NCBI RefSeq assembly: GCF_018130955.1
Contig: NZ_JAFCJM010000034.1
Coordinates: forward strand, 1-64,000
Reading direction: 5' to 3'
Source: Bradyrhizobium liaoningense
GTDB taxonomy: Bacteria > Pseudomonadota > Alphaproteobacteria > Rhizobiales > Xanthobacteraceae
Length of the DNA: 64,000 nucleotides
In this document: one piece after another, positions 1-7,408 of the stretch
Numbering within the stretch: position 1 is the stretch's first letter
Layout of the letters: each line of letters opens with the position of its first letter
Made by a program: the position numbers and the translations under genes
Notes under the pieces: generated by a model
The model's input: the letters and a program-made list of their open reading frames with translations, nothing else
Told to the model about the DNA's origin: nothing
The model's database searches: none

Positions 1-80
1 CTCCAAGTCATCGACCGGACACCACTCCGGTCAAATCGCGCCAGTCATGGCGCTCCGCGCCATGCCTGGCGCACCACCAC

Positions 81-108
81 AAAAAAGGGCGCCTCGCGGC
101 GCCCTTTT
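81..108. terminator. Bidirectional intrinsic terminator
   Basis: A perfect 7-bp stem (GGGCGCC / GGCGCCC, loop TCGC) is flanked by six A on the left and four T on the right, so it can end transcription from both sides. It lies just after the stop of the minus-strand His-rich gene and would also close a gene entering from the left of the window. The first 80 bases hold no gene I can support. Confidence 0.75.
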
Positions 109-126
109 CGTTTCGTCCCGCCCCGC

Positions 127-660
127 TCACCAATAGCGGTACGGATAGTGCCAGCGATGCCAATGGTGCCAGCGGCAGACGCGGCGCGGGCCGTAATAGG
201 TCCAGATGATCCGGCAGCGGCGGGGATAGTGGTAGTAGGGATAGTAGCCGCCGTAATAGTAGCGTCGGTGAAAGTGGCGATAGCCGTAATGGGGCCGGTG
301 GTAGTAGCCGCCATAGTGCCGGAAGCCACCGTAGCGATAGCCGCCGATGTGACTGCGATAGACCGGCGCGGCGCGAAAGCCGCCGATATGACCGCCACGG
401 AAGCCGCCACCGTGAAAGCCGCCGCCGTGATGACCGCCACCGCGGAAGCCGCCGCCATGACCACCATGACCGCCGCCGCCGTGACGGACCTGCGTGATCG
501 TGTCGTCGGTCGCGGCCTTCGTCGCCGGCGCCGTGGCCGGATTGATCAAGGTCACCGCTTCGGCGCGACGCATCGTGCCGGCCGACAACATCAGCGTCGC
601 CATGGCCGCAAGCCCGAGGCCGCGCAGCAAGCGCGCTCCGGGATCGATAGTTCTCAGCAT
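127..660 (-). CDS. His/Gly/Tyr-rich secreted small protein
   Basis: This encodes a 177-residue exported protein of unknown function. An N-terminal signal peptide (hydrophobic LGLAAMATLMLSAG, then an Ala-X-Ala-like site before VTLINP) is followed by a low-complexity region rich in Gly and His (HGGGGHGG type) and then in Tyr, Arg and His. The start at 660 is preferred to an upstream ATG at 702 because GGGAGA sits at the right distance before it. The LINP segment after the signal peptide is shared with the small protein at 1495-1722, suggesting paralogy. The His clusters could bind metal, but that is inference. A terminator follows directly. Confidence 0.7.
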   Translation of the reverse strand: MLRTIDPGARLLRGLGLAAMATLMLSAGTMRRAEAVTLINPATAPATKAATDDTITQVRHGGGGHGGHGGGFRGGGHHGGGFHGGGFRGGHIGGFRAAPVYRSHIGGYRYGGFRHYGGYYHRPHYGYRHFHRRYYYGGYYPYYHYPRRCRIIWTYYGPRRVCRWHHWHRWHYPYRYW

Positions 661-831
661 GAACGTCTCCCTGTCCCTGAACAGCGGAGCTCTCACAGAC
701 ACGTCTCAGCCTGCGCCAGCCCTTTTCACTTGCGGTTGCTCCCAAGATTAAATTAGAGACAGCGAGGTGAATGCCTCATGAATAAACAAGTGTTACGGCC
801 GATGCGCCGTGACGCGACAGGAGAGGCAAGC

Positions 832-1131
832 ATGACCGTCTACGCGATCGCGCAATTGAAGATGACCGACCGCGCAGCCTATGACCGCTATCAGGCAAAA
901 TTCTTCGACGTCTTTCGCAAGTTCAACGGACGGCTGCTCGCCGCCGATGAAGGCCCGCTTGTGCTCGAAGGCACCTGGCCCTGCGACAAGCTGGTGATGA
1001 TGTCGTTTCCCGACGAGGCATCGTTCCGCGCCTTCTCGGATGCGCCGGAATATCTGGAGATCTCAAGGGACCGCAAGGCGGGCGCAGAAGCCACCGTGCT
1101 GCTGGTGAAGGGATTTAATCCCGGCGGATAG
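832..1131 (+). CDS. DUF1330 family protein
   Basis: This is a 99-residue cytosolic protein that matches the DUF1330 ferredoxin-like dimeric alpha/beta barrel family: it opens MTVYAIAQLKMTDRAAYDRY and contains the typical F-x-G-R-L-L-A-A-D-E and LV-L-E-G-W blocks. The function of the family is not established. AGGAGAGG lies six bases before the ATG at 832, which makes this start better than the in-frame ATG at 778. The gene is monocistronic, between two convergent minus-strand genes for secreted proteins. Confidence 0.8.
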   Translation: MTVYAIAQLKMTDRAAYDRYQAKFFDVFRKFNGRLLAADEGPLVLEGTWPCDKLVMMSFPDEASFRAFSDAPEYLEISRDRKAGAEATVLLVKGFNPGG

Positions 1132-1144
1132 AGCGTAACGCGCG

Positions 1145-1405
1145 TCACCACCAAAACGGCCCGAAGCCGAACACGAAGGGTGCCGGCACGCCGTAGGGAT
1201 AGGGGCGATAATAATAGGGCCGCGCGTAGTAGCGCGGCTCGTAGGGCGGCGCGGCGCGATAGGCGCTTGGCTTGCGGTCATGTCGCCGCGCACCGATGTC
1301 AGTCGCCTGAGGCTTCGTTGCAGACTGCGTCGCGGCAATCGACGGCGCACAGGGCGTCAAGCCCACGATGCCGACAGCCACGACCATTCCGATCCATCTC
1401 GTCAT
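1145..1405 (-). CDS. Tyr/Pro-rich secreted small protein
   Basis: This encodes an 86-residue protein with a signal peptide (MTRWIGMVVAVGIVGL, then a site near SIAA) and a mature part rich in Tyr, Pro and Arg ending in FGFGPFWW. GGAGGG just upstream supports the start at 1405 rather than the ORF start at 1429. No catalytic motif is visible, and I do not recognise the family. It belongs to the group of small exported proteins clustered in the first 2.6 kb and may be a cell-envelope protein; that role is inferred only from export and composition. Confidence 0.6.
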   Translation of the reverse strand: MTRWIGMVVAVGIVGLTPCAPSIAATQSATKPQATDIGARRHDRKPSAYRAAPPYEPRYYARPYYYRPYPYGVPAPFVFGFGPFWW

Positions 1406-1494
1406 GACACCCTCCGCAGCATTCAGCATGCGGGCTTCATGACGTCATCCGCAAGTGAAAACAGGTCCGTCATCCGGACCTGTTTCGCAGCGCA

Positions 1495-1722
1495 TCACCA
1501 ATGACGGTGATGCCAGCGGTGCCAACGCCAGTGGCGATGATGCCAGCGATGCCCGCGCCAATGCACTTCCGTTGCGGGCTGCGCGGCATCCTGCACCATT
1601 TGAGCAGCGCCCGGATTGATCAGCGATGCGGCCTGCGCCCGCTCGGCCGGCGCGGCCAGAGCAATCAACGCGCCAACCGCGGCAACGCCGAGCACATTTG
1701 CAAGGACCTGGGTAGACGACAT
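1495..1722 (-). CDS. His/Trp-rich secreted small protein
   Basis: This 75-residue protein has a signal peptide (VLGVAAVGALIALAAPA, cleavage likely after AQA), a short segment beginning ASLINPGAAQ, and a C-terminus made of alternating His, Trp and Arg (WHHRHWRWHRWHHRHW). The start has a very strong Shine-Dalgarno GGAGGAG six bases away. The LINP segment and the following Ala/Thr stretch resemble the mature N-terminus of the 127-660 protein. The His/Trp tail suggests metal or membrane interaction, but nothing in the sequence proves this. Confidence 0.7.
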   Translation of the reverse strand: MSSTQVLANVLGVAAVGALIALAAPAERAQAASLINPGAAQMVQDAAQPATEVHWRGHRWHHRHWRWHRWHHRHW

Positions 1723-1917
1723 CTCGTTTCTCCTCCGATCTAGTTCAAACGTCGAGTGGCGACGTGGGGAGAACGCTAGAGCGCGCGGCCTGAATCGTGT
1801 ATGAATGCTTCAGCCGCAATGATGAATGCCGGGCAACGGCCGCATGTCTGCGACGTCAGCACAGGCGTTCGCCTGCGCACCACAGCCAGCCTGATCGAAC
1901 GAACGCAGGAGATGGTC

Positions 1918-2130
1918 ATGGTCCGATCTCGTGGTTTGCGAATATTCCGTTTCACTGTCGTGGCATGCGCGCTCCCTGGTGCGAGCGCAGCAGCAGTTGC
2001 CGCCCAAGGACCTGGCGTCGATGCGGGAACGGCTGGTACCTTCACGCAGGCGGTGATGGCGATCCTGGTCTATGGTGCGTCCGCGCTGATCGTCGGCGCC
2101 GGCTTGATCGGCGCGCTGCGCGGTCAATAG
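1918..2130 (+). CDS. Small hydrophobic membrane protein
   Basis: This is a 70-residue ORF with an N-terminal signal or anchor segment (IFRFTVVACALPGASAAAVA) and a second hydrophobic helix near the C-terminus (AVMAILVYGASALIVGAGLIGAL). The start at 1918 is chosen because AGGAG lies six bases upstream; an ATG six bases earlier is too close to that site, and the longer form from 1801 adds a non-conserved-looking tail. I do not recognise a family. It could be a small inner-membrane protein; coding status is likely but not certain. Confidence 0.5.
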   Translation: MVRSRGLRIFRFTVVACALPGASAAAVAAQGPGVDAGTAGTFTQAVMAILVYGASALIVGAGLIGALRGQ

Positions 2131-2172
2131 AGCGCGATACGATCTGACGATCGATATCGCTTGTTTCTGCTT

Positions 2173-2220
2173 GAGCATGATCTTTCGGAAAACCGGACCC
2201 CACTTTTCCGGATCATGCTC
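2173..2220. repeat. TGAGCATGATC palindromic repeat, copy 1
   Basis: An imperfect palindrome starts GAGCATGATC and ends GATCATGCTC, with the core CGGAAAACCGGACCCCAC between. Two more copies lie at 14350-14400 and 26536-26611. It sits between the small membrane protein gene and a convergent gene, where it could fold into a hairpin on either strand. Confidence 0.8.
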
Positions 2221-2224
2221 TGCG

Positions 2225-2551
2225 TCAGCCGCGGCGCCAGTAGCAGCTCATGCGCGGCACGATCACCGTGCCGCTCGGCCGATATTCCTGCACATAGGTG
2301 GCGTTGCACTCGCGCACCGCGTCGGGGCCGGGATTGTAGCGCGGGTACACCCGGATCTCGTCGTCATAGTAATAGGGGTTTACGCGGAGCCTGGTCGGCG
2401 GCCGCTTGCGCGGCGGCGGGCCGTCTGGTGGAACGGCCTGCGCCAGCCGGATCTCGCCGCCGGCCGTCTGGGCTTGGGCATCGGGGCAAAATGGCGAAAA
2501 CAACCCCATGCAAAGTACCGCCACCGCCGCTATCCGCATCGTCCCGCTCAC
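2225..2551 (-). CDS. Secreted hypothetical protein
   Basis: This 108-residue protein has a signal peptide (MRIAAVAVLCMGLFSPF with an AQA site) and a basic, Pro- and Tyr-rich mature region with two Cys (RECNATY and MSCYWRRG) that could form a disulfide in the periplasm. I used the GTG at 2551, which has GGGGGA seven bases upstream; the ATG at 2539 is an alternative start. The codons for CMGLFS fall in a 30-bp sequence found again, with one mismatch, in non-coding DNA at 35841-35870. The function is unknown. Confidence 0.6.
   Translation of the reverse strand: MSGTMRIAAVAVLCMGLFSPFCPDAQAQTAGGEIRLAQAVPPDGPPPRKRPPTRLRVNPYYYDDEIRVYPRYNPGPDAVRECNATYVQEYRPSGTVIVPRMSCYWRRG
2488..2517. repeat. Dispersed 30-bp repeat (CGAAAACAACCCCATGCAAAGTA type), coding copy
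   Basis: These 30 bases match 35841-35870 at 29 positions; the only difference is ATGG versus ATGT near the left end. Here the repeat lies inside the signal-peptide codons of the minus-strand secreted protein, while the other copy is intergenic. Confidence 0.7.
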
Positions 2552-2665
2552 TGCAACGTCCCCCAGAAGTGCGACGTACGCTCCCCGTTTTCGTGAGCCA
2601 CGTCAACCACGGCTGCGGTTATAAAGCCGGATGCATCGCCTTGGAACCCGCGCTATGGAGGGAGC

Positions 2666-3064
2666 ATGTGGACGAACCTGAAAGCACCCTCGCTGGCCGA
2701 GATGGAGGTGATGGCGCACGACATTTTCGAGCGCCTGCCCAAGCGGTTTCGCAGTCTCTGCGAAGGCGTGATCATCCGGGTCGACGACTTTCCGACCGAG
2801 GAGGTGCTCGACGAGATGGAATGCGAGAGCGAGTTCGACCTGCTCGGCCTGTTCCAAGGCATTGGCCTGCCGCACCAGAGTGTCGGCGACATCCCGCGCC
2901 TGCCCAACATGGTCTGGCTGTACCGCCGGCCCATCCTCGACTACTGGGCCGAGCATGAGGAGACGATCGGCCATATCGTCCGCCACGTCCTGATCCACGA
3001 GATCGGCCACCATTTCGGCCTGTCGGACGCCGATATGGAGGCGATCGAGGCCCAGGCGGAGTAG
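2666..3064 (+). CDS. Zincin-like metallopeptidase family protein
   Basis: This 132-residue protein belongs to the short zincin family (Pfam Zincin_1, formerly DUF1025). The metal site is HEIGHHFGLSD at residues 111-121: His111 and His115 bind zinc, Glu112 would be the general base, and Asp121 fits the HExxHxxGxxD pattern. There is no signal peptide, so it is cytosolic. GGAGGG precedes the ATG closely. Its substrate is unknown, and family members are small and poorly characterised. It reads towards leuD but is separated from it by a hairpin that may act as a terminator. Confidence 0.8.
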   Translation: MWTNLKAPSLAEMEVMAHDIFERLPKRFRSLCEGVIIRVDDFPTEEVLDEMECESEFDLLGLFQGIGLPHQSVGDIPRLPNMVWLYRRPILDYWAEHEETIGHIVRHVLIHEIGHHFGLSDADMEAIEAQAE

Positions 3065-3066
3065 TT

Positions 3067-3091
3067 CACCTCTCCCCAGCGGGGAGAGGTG
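3067..3091. repeat. CACCTCTCCCC hairpin repeat (short copy)
   Basis: A perfect 11-bp inverted repeat, CACCTCTCCCC and GGGGAGAGGTG with a 3-base loop, starts three bases after the metallopeptidase stop codon. There is no T-run, so it is a stem-loop of the same family as the larger copies at 21344, 23193 and 47942 rather than a classical terminator. Confidence 0.7.
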
Positions 3092-3219
3092 GATTCCCGA
3101 TGCCGCACCAGTTCGACCTCAGCCCCGGCAAGCAGACCAGAACTGCCGAATTCGGCCTAGGATTCGGCCCCTTTTCGGGATAAATAGCCGTCCCCTGACT
3201 TTAACCGGGAAGCCCAACC

Positions 3220-3825
3220 ATGGACAAGTTCACCACGCTGGAAGGCGTCGCGGCGCCGCTGAAGATCATCAATGTCGACACCGACATGATCATTCCGAAG
3301 CAGTACCTCAAGACCATCAAGCGCACCGGACTTGGCAAGGGACTTTTCTCCGAGCAGCGCTACAAGGACGACGGCAGCGAGAACCCGGATTTCGTGCTCA
3401 ACCAGCCGGCCTATCGCAGCGCCAAGGTGCTGGTCGCCGGCGACAATTTCGGCTGCGGCTCGAGCCGCGAGCATGCGCCCTGGGCGCTCCTGGACTTCGG
3501 CATCCGCTGCGTGATCTCGACCTCGTTCGGCGACATCTTCTACAACAACTGCTTCAAGAACGGCATTCTGCCGATCCGCGTCAGCCAGGAAGACCTCGAC
3601 AAGCTCTTTGACGACGCCGAGCGCGGCGCCAATGCGACGCTGACAATCGACTTGCCGAACCAGGAGATCCGCGGTCCCGACGGCGGCAAGGTCAAGTTCG
3701 AGATCGATCCGTTCCGCAAGCACTGCCTGATCAACGGCCTCGACGACATCGGCCTGACGATGGAGAAGAAGGCTTCGATCGACACCTATGAGGAGAAGCT
3801 CAAGCGCGAGCGCGCCTGGGCCTGA
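3220..3825 (+). CDS. leuD: 3-isopropylmalate dehydratase small subunit
   Basis: LeuD (201 residues, the usual length) pairs with LeuC to isomerise 2-isopropylmalate to 3-isopropylmalate in cytosolic leucine biosynthesis. It opens [22 protein letters not shown] and has the swivel-domain signature [13 protein letters not shown] around residues 77-89, which closes over the LeuC Fe-S site. LeuC is not in this window, while leuB lies 7 kb downstream on the other strand, so the leu genes are scattered here as is common in rhizobia. The gene stands alone and ends in a strong terminator. Confidence 0.95.
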   Translation: MDKFTTLEGVAAPLKIINVDTDMIIPKQYLKTIKRTGLGKGLFSEQRYKDDGSENPDFVLNQPAYRSAKVLVAGDNFGCGSSREHAPWALLDFGIRCVISTSFGDIFYNNCFKNGILPIRVSQEDLDKLFDDAERGANATLTIDLPNQEIRGPDGGKVKFEIDPFRKHCLINGLDDIGLTMEKKASIDTYEEKLKRERAWA

Positions 3826-3842
3826 AGTTCGCGTTTTGCTGG

Positions 3843-3875
3843 AGCCCCGGTGCTGACGGCGCCGGGGCTTTTTCT
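3843..3875 (+). terminator. Terminator after leuD
   Basis: AGCCCCGG pairs with CCGGGGCT across an 11-base loop, and a T-rich tail (TTTTCTTTG) follows. It lies 17 bases after the leuD stop. Confidence 0.8.
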
Positions 3876-3906
3876 TTGCCTGCATTGTCCATTATAGCTT
3901 GCGCCC

Positions 3907-4692
3907 ATGTTGCCTGACGTCGTCACCTTCTGGCATGGCCCGATGGACGCCCTGCGCCAGACCTGTCTGCGCTCGCAGATTGCGGCCGGCCACCGGGTGA
4001 CCGTCTACAGTTTCGACACCATCCCCGGCCTGCCCGCAGGCGTCGACAATGCCGATGCCGAAGCGATCCTGCCGCATGCGTTCTCGGAAAGACTGCGGCC
4101 GCCGCAGCCGGACGGAAGCTGGCGCGACTGGACCACGCTGCAGTTCAGCGACTTCTTCCGCATGAAGCTGATGGCGAAGCGTGCAGGTCTCTGGCTCGAT
4201 GCCGATGTGCTGCTGCTCAAGCCGGTCGACATCGATTCGGCAAAGCCCTATTTCGCCTGGGAGCGGCCGCGCCAGCTCGGCAACTCCGTGCTGTACCTGC
4301 CGCCCGATCACGGCATCGTCCGCGCGTTTGAAGCGCTGATGGCGCAGGACGAGCTGACGCCGGACTGGCTGTCGCTGCGCCATCGCATCACGTTTGCGAT
4401 GCGCCGCCTGCGCGGCGGCTCCAACCGCCTCTCCGACATCCGCGTCGCGATCTTTGGCCCGGCCGCGCTGACCGCGCTGGCGCGCCGTTTCGATGCACTC
4501 GGCTACGCGCTGCCAAAGCAGTCGTTCTACGCAGTGCACGCCGAACCAAAATTGTTCTTCGAGCCGTCGAGCTACCTCAGCCTCATCAGCGCCCCCCAAA
4601 TTATCGGCCTGCACATCTCGCCCAAGGGACGTGGTGGCCAGCCACCGATCCCGGGCAGCCTGTACGCCTGGGCGACGGAGCGGTTCGCGTAA
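3907..4692 (+). CDS. DXD-type glycosyltransferase (GT32-like)
   Basis: This 261-residue protein resembles the capsule/LPS sugar transferases of the GT32 / Lgt5 group. The donor-sugar and metal site is in GLWLDADVLLLKP, with the DXD at residues 98-100, preceded by a helix SDFFRMKLMAKRAG typical of the family. There is no signal peptide or membrane helix, so it is likely cytosolic or membrane-peripheral. The ATG at 3907 begins the conserved MLPDVVTFWHG strand. The sugar and acceptor cannot be told from sequence. No polysaccharide genes adjoin it, so it looks like an isolated glycosyltransferase. Confidence 0.7.
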   Translation: MLPDVVTFWHGPMDALRQTCLRSQIAAGHRVTVYSFDTIPGLPAGVDNADAEAILPHAFSERLRPPQPDGSWRDWTTLQFSDFFRMKLMAKRAGLWLDADVLLLKPVDIDSAKPYFAWERPRQLGNSVLYLPPDHGIVRAFEALMAQDELTPDWLSLRHRITFAMRRLRGGSNRLSDIRVAIFGPAALTALARRFDALGYALPKQSFYAVHAEPKLFFEPSSYLSLISAPQIIGLHISPKGRGGQPPIPGSLYAWATERFA

Positions 4693-4729
4693 CGCCTCGC
4701 GCGTCCGGACGTGCGCGCCTGCGCAACCC

Positions 4730-4743
4730 TTGATCTACATCAA
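4730..4743. promoter_or_regulatory. FixK/FNR-type box
   Basis: The 14-mer TTGATCTACATCAA is a perfect TTGAT-N4-ATCAA palindrome, the consensus recognised by FNR/FixK-type activators (FixK2 in Bradyrhizobium). It is centred about 136 bases before the start of the channel gene and no other gene starts between, so a low-oxygen response of that gene is likely. The rest of the 180-base gap shows no clear -10 element. Confidence 0.55.
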
Positions 4744-4872
4744 TCCAATCCTGGTCCCGTCGCAGTCACTTCAATCGGCTTGAGCTGCCTTGAGCGGCGC
4801 CATCAACGCCGATGCGGAGTGCTTTGACAGTCACCGCAGACTGAAGGCGTTGGAGCGGGGGAGGCTATCAGC

Positions 4873-5688
4873 TTGGTGGCTTTGGGATTACAGGCTGAAG
4901 GGCCCCACCGAACGTCATACTTTCGCTTGCGAAGCGCGGCGCGTCATCTCTACAGCGGCCACGGCGTCCAGTCGCGTCGCTTCATGTACGCGCTTTTGGT
5001 CTTTGATCTGACCTCGCTCCTGTTCATCGTCGCCACGTCGTTCTTGCCGCGCAGCGGCCTGACCCGGGGCCTCGACATTGCGTTCGGGATTGCCTTCCTC
5101 ATCGAGCTTCTGTTCCGCCTCGCAGCGAGTCGCCGCATCAGGCGCGAGCTGCTGAGGATCACCACATGGACCGATGTTGCCGTGATCATGTCCCTGCTGG
5201 TCGCGACGACGAGTGAAGCGGCCGGCTTTCTGCGCGTGCTGCGCACGTTCCGGCTGTTGCGGACCTTTCGGGTGGTTCGATTCCTGCGCGAAGACAGCGC
5301 CTTCTTTCGTCGCAATGAAGAGCTCGTGTTTGCCGTCACCAACCTGACCGTCTTCATCTTCATCATGACGGGGGTCGTCTATGAAACGCAGCGCAACGTG
5401 AATCCCGGCATCAAGAACTATGCCGATGCGCTCTACTTTACCATCACCGCGCTGACGACCACGGGCTTCGGCGACATCACCCTGCCTGGAACCGCGGGCC
5501 GCATGATCACGGTCGTCATCATGATTTTCGGCGTCACGCTGTTCCTGAATTTGGCAAAGGTGCTGTTCAGCCCGACGAAGGTCCGGCACGCCTGCCCGAC
5601 CTGCGGCCTGCTGCGCCACGACGTCGATGCCGTGCACTGCAAGGCGTGCGGCACCGTGCTGAACATTCCTGACGAAGGTGCGGTCTAG
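4873..5688 (+). CDS. Voltage-gated K+ channel-like protein with zinc ribbon
   Basis: This 271-residue inner-membrane protein has the plan of a six-helix voltage-gated channel. Hydrophobic segments lie at about 39-56, 66-83 and 101-118. S4 is a regular ladder with Arg at 121, 124, 127, 130, 133 and 136. The pore loop carries the K+ selectivity filter TTGFGD (196-201) between S5 (152-171) and S6 (210-231). The tail has CPTC and CKAC (Cys241, 244, 256, 259), a zinc-ribbon pattern. The start is TTG at 4873 or GTG at 4876, behind GGGGGAGG. Ion specificity is inferred from the filter. A FixK-type box lies upstream. Confidence 0.85.
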   Translation: MVALGLQAEGPHRTSYFRLRSAARHLYSGHGVQSRRFMYALLVFDLTSLLFIVATSFLPRSGLTRGLDIAFGIAFLIELLFRLAASRRIRRELLRITTWTDVAVIMSLLVATTSEAAGFLRVLRTFRLLRTFRVVRFLREDSAFFRRNEELVFAVTNLTVFIFIMTGVVYETQRNVNPGIKNYADALYFTITALTTTGFGDITLPGTAGRMITVVIMIFGVTLFLNLAKVLFSPTKVRHACPTCGLLRHDVDAVHCKACGTVLNIPDEGAV

Positions 5689-5859
5689 GCAACATCACGG
5701 CGTCAGCCGTATGTCGCGGACGGGGGAACGGGCCCCTACCCGCTCCCGGCTTGGCCAGGTCACATTTGGCTCCTGCTTGCTATTTGATCCAGCGCAACGC
5801 GCTATTTTGCCGACATGCTCTACTTGGAACCAATCCCGGCAGCCGAATGGAGCTTCGTC

Positions 5860-6279
5860 ATGAGCACCGAGACCAGACCTTATCCCGTGGTTCAGGACCT
5901 GATCGACTCGTTTGCCGGTTGGCTCAAGCATCGGCGCGAGCTGAAGGAAATGCGCGAGATGGACCGCTTCAACTTCGACCGCATCGCGAGCGATCTGCGG
6001 GTTTCGCCGAGCGAGCTGGAACAACTGGTTCGCCATGGGCCGCATGCTGCCGACGAGCTGCCGAAGATGCTCGAGCAGCTCGGCATCGACCAGGAGCGCC
6101 TGGGCCGCACCCAGCCGCTGCTGCTGCGCGACCTGGAGCGCGTCTGCGCGCTCTGTCCCGACAAGGTCAAATGTCACCGCGATCTGGCCGAACACTCGGC
6201 CGCGGAGCACTATCAGGAATACTGCCTCAACGCGCCCACCCTGGAGACGCTGGATCACACGGCTGCGACGACCCACTGA
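5860..6279 (+). CDS. DUF6455-like cysteine protein
   Basis: This 139-residue cytosolic protein has a helical N-terminal part and a C-terminal block with four Cys (residues 96, 99, 105 and 122: CALCPDKVKC and YCLNAPT). That matches the pattern of the small DUF6455 family, which ends in a Cys-rich C-x-x-C segment followed by a C-x-N-A motif. The Cys cluster probably holds a metal, by inference. The ATG at 5860 has GGAG at a suitable distance, while the in-frame ATG at 5815 has no ribosome site. The 170 bases before it show nothing recognisable. Confidence 0.65.
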   Translation: MSTETRPYPVVQDLIDSFAGWLKHRRELKEMREMDRFNFDRIASDLRVSPSELEQLVRHGPHAADELPKMLEQLGIDQERLGRTQPLLLRDLERVCALCPDKVKCHRDLAEHSAAEHYQEYCLNAPTLETLDHTAATTH

Positions 6280-6287
6280 GCGGCGCC

Positions 6288-6383
6288 GTGCGCATCTCAC
6301 TGGCTCACATTGCGCTGGTGCTCGTCCTCGCCGGCGCCGCGCCGCTCGTCATCCACCTGCACAACGCGGGCGGGATCGGCTGA
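6288..6383 (+). CDS. Possible 31-residue membrane peptide
   Basis: A short ORF with a GTG start lies eight bases after the preceding stop. It reads as one hydrophobic helix (ISLAHIALVLVLAGAAPLVI) followed by a short polar tail ending in NAGGIG. It fills the space before the convergent lyase gene almost exactly. There is no strong ribosome site, so it may rely on translational coupling. Coding status is uncertain. Confidence 0.3.
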   Translation: MRISLAHIALVLVLAGAAPLVIHLHNAGGIG

Positions 6384-6398
6384 TCCGACACCGCCCTG

Positions 6399-7280
6399 TT
6401 ACGGCTTCCCCATCGCTGCGATCGCGTCCGCGATCTCTATCGTGCGCCGCGCCATGTCGGCGTGCAGGCGCTCCACCATCGCGCCATCGAGCCTGATCGC
6501 ACCGCGCGAGGCATTCTCCGGCAATTCGAACGCCGCGATGATCTTTCGTGCGCGCGCGACCTCGTCGGCGGGCGGCGTGAAGATCACATTGCAGGCGTCG
6601 ATCTGGGAGGGATGGATCAGCGTCTTGCCGTCAAAGCCGAGATCGCGGCCCTGCGCGCATTCTTCCGCAAAGCCTCCACTGTTGTTGATGTCGCTATAGG
6701 GCCCGTCGAGGATTTCGAGGCCATGGGCGCGCGTCGCCAGGATGCAATGGGTGATCATCGGGATCATCGCCGCGCGTCCCGGCAGCATCTTGATCCGCGT
6801 CTCGCGCGAGATGTCGTTCGGCCCGAACACGAAACCGGCGAGCCGGGTCCCGGGCTCGCGCGCACAGGCTGCGAGCTCCTCGGCGTGCAGCACCGCACGC
6901 GCGGTTTCGATCATGGCCCAGACCTTGACCGACCGCGCCGCACCGCGATCGTCGAGGCAGCGCTCGATCATCTCGATGTCCTTGGGGCTCGAGACCTTTG
7001 GCACCAGGATGCCATCGGGCGAGGCCTTGGCAGCCATGCCGATGTCGTCCCCCCACCAGGACGTGTCGAGGCCGTTGGTCCGGATCAGGATCTCGCGCTT
7101 GCCAAAACCCTTCGCAGCAATGGCGGCTGCGATCTGATCCCGCGCCATCGCCTTGGCGTCGGGGGCAACCGAATCCTCCAGGTCCAGGATCAGGCCGTCG
7201 GCCGGCAGGTTGCGCGCCTTTTCCAGCGCGCGCGGGTTCGAGCCGGGCATGAACAAATGGCTGCGGCGCGGGCGGGTCAT
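6399..7280 (-). CDS. CitE/HpcH-family CoA ester lyase
   Basis: This 293-residue TIM-barrel protein is of the HpcH/HpaI aldolase group, subfamily of CitE-like and malyl-CoA/citramalyl-CoA lyases, which cleave or make C-C bonds in beta-hydroxyacyl-CoA. Visible motifs are SHLFMPGSNPRALEKA at the N-terminus, LDLEDSV with the acidic metal ligands, RTNG, and KTLIHPSQI with the conserved His near the C-terminus. The start at 7280 has GAGGAA eight bases upstream; the longer ORF start at 7349 adds an unconserved tail. There is no citDF partner next to it, so a citrate-lyase role is unlikely and the exact substrate is open. Confidence 0.8.
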   Translation of the reverse strand: MTRPRRSHLFMPGSNPRALEKARNLPADGLILDLEDSVAPDAKAMARDQIAAAIAAKGFGKREILIRTNGLDTSWWGDDIGMAAKASPDGILVPKVSSPKDIEMIERCLDDRGAARSVKVWAMIETARAVLHAEELAACAREPGTRLAGFVFGPNDISRETRIKMLPGRAAMIPMITHCILATRAHGLEILDGPYSDINNSGGFAEECAQGRDLGFDGKTLIHPSQIDACNVIFTPPADEVARARKIIAAFELPENASRGAIRLDGAMVERLHADMARRTIEIADAIAAMGKP

Positions 7281-7408
7281 GAAATGATTTCCTCTGAGCG
7301 GGTTCCCTGAAAGGCTGTTTTGGCCGTTTTTCGATCGTGGCGATAGCACTTCACCTGCCTATTCGAAAGGCTTGTTCGGCCCGGCGGTATATGATTAGGC
7401 ATGGGGCC

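Noticed and set aside
8-745. 245-codon minus frame over the His-rich gene
   Set aside because: Arg/Ser/Leu-rich shadow of the His/Gly codons in another frame; the 127-660 gene has a signal peptide and ribosome site.
5270-5290. tRNA T-arm-like GGTTCGATTCC
   Set aside because: Inside the S4 segment of the channel gene; no acceptor, D-arm or anticodon structure around it.
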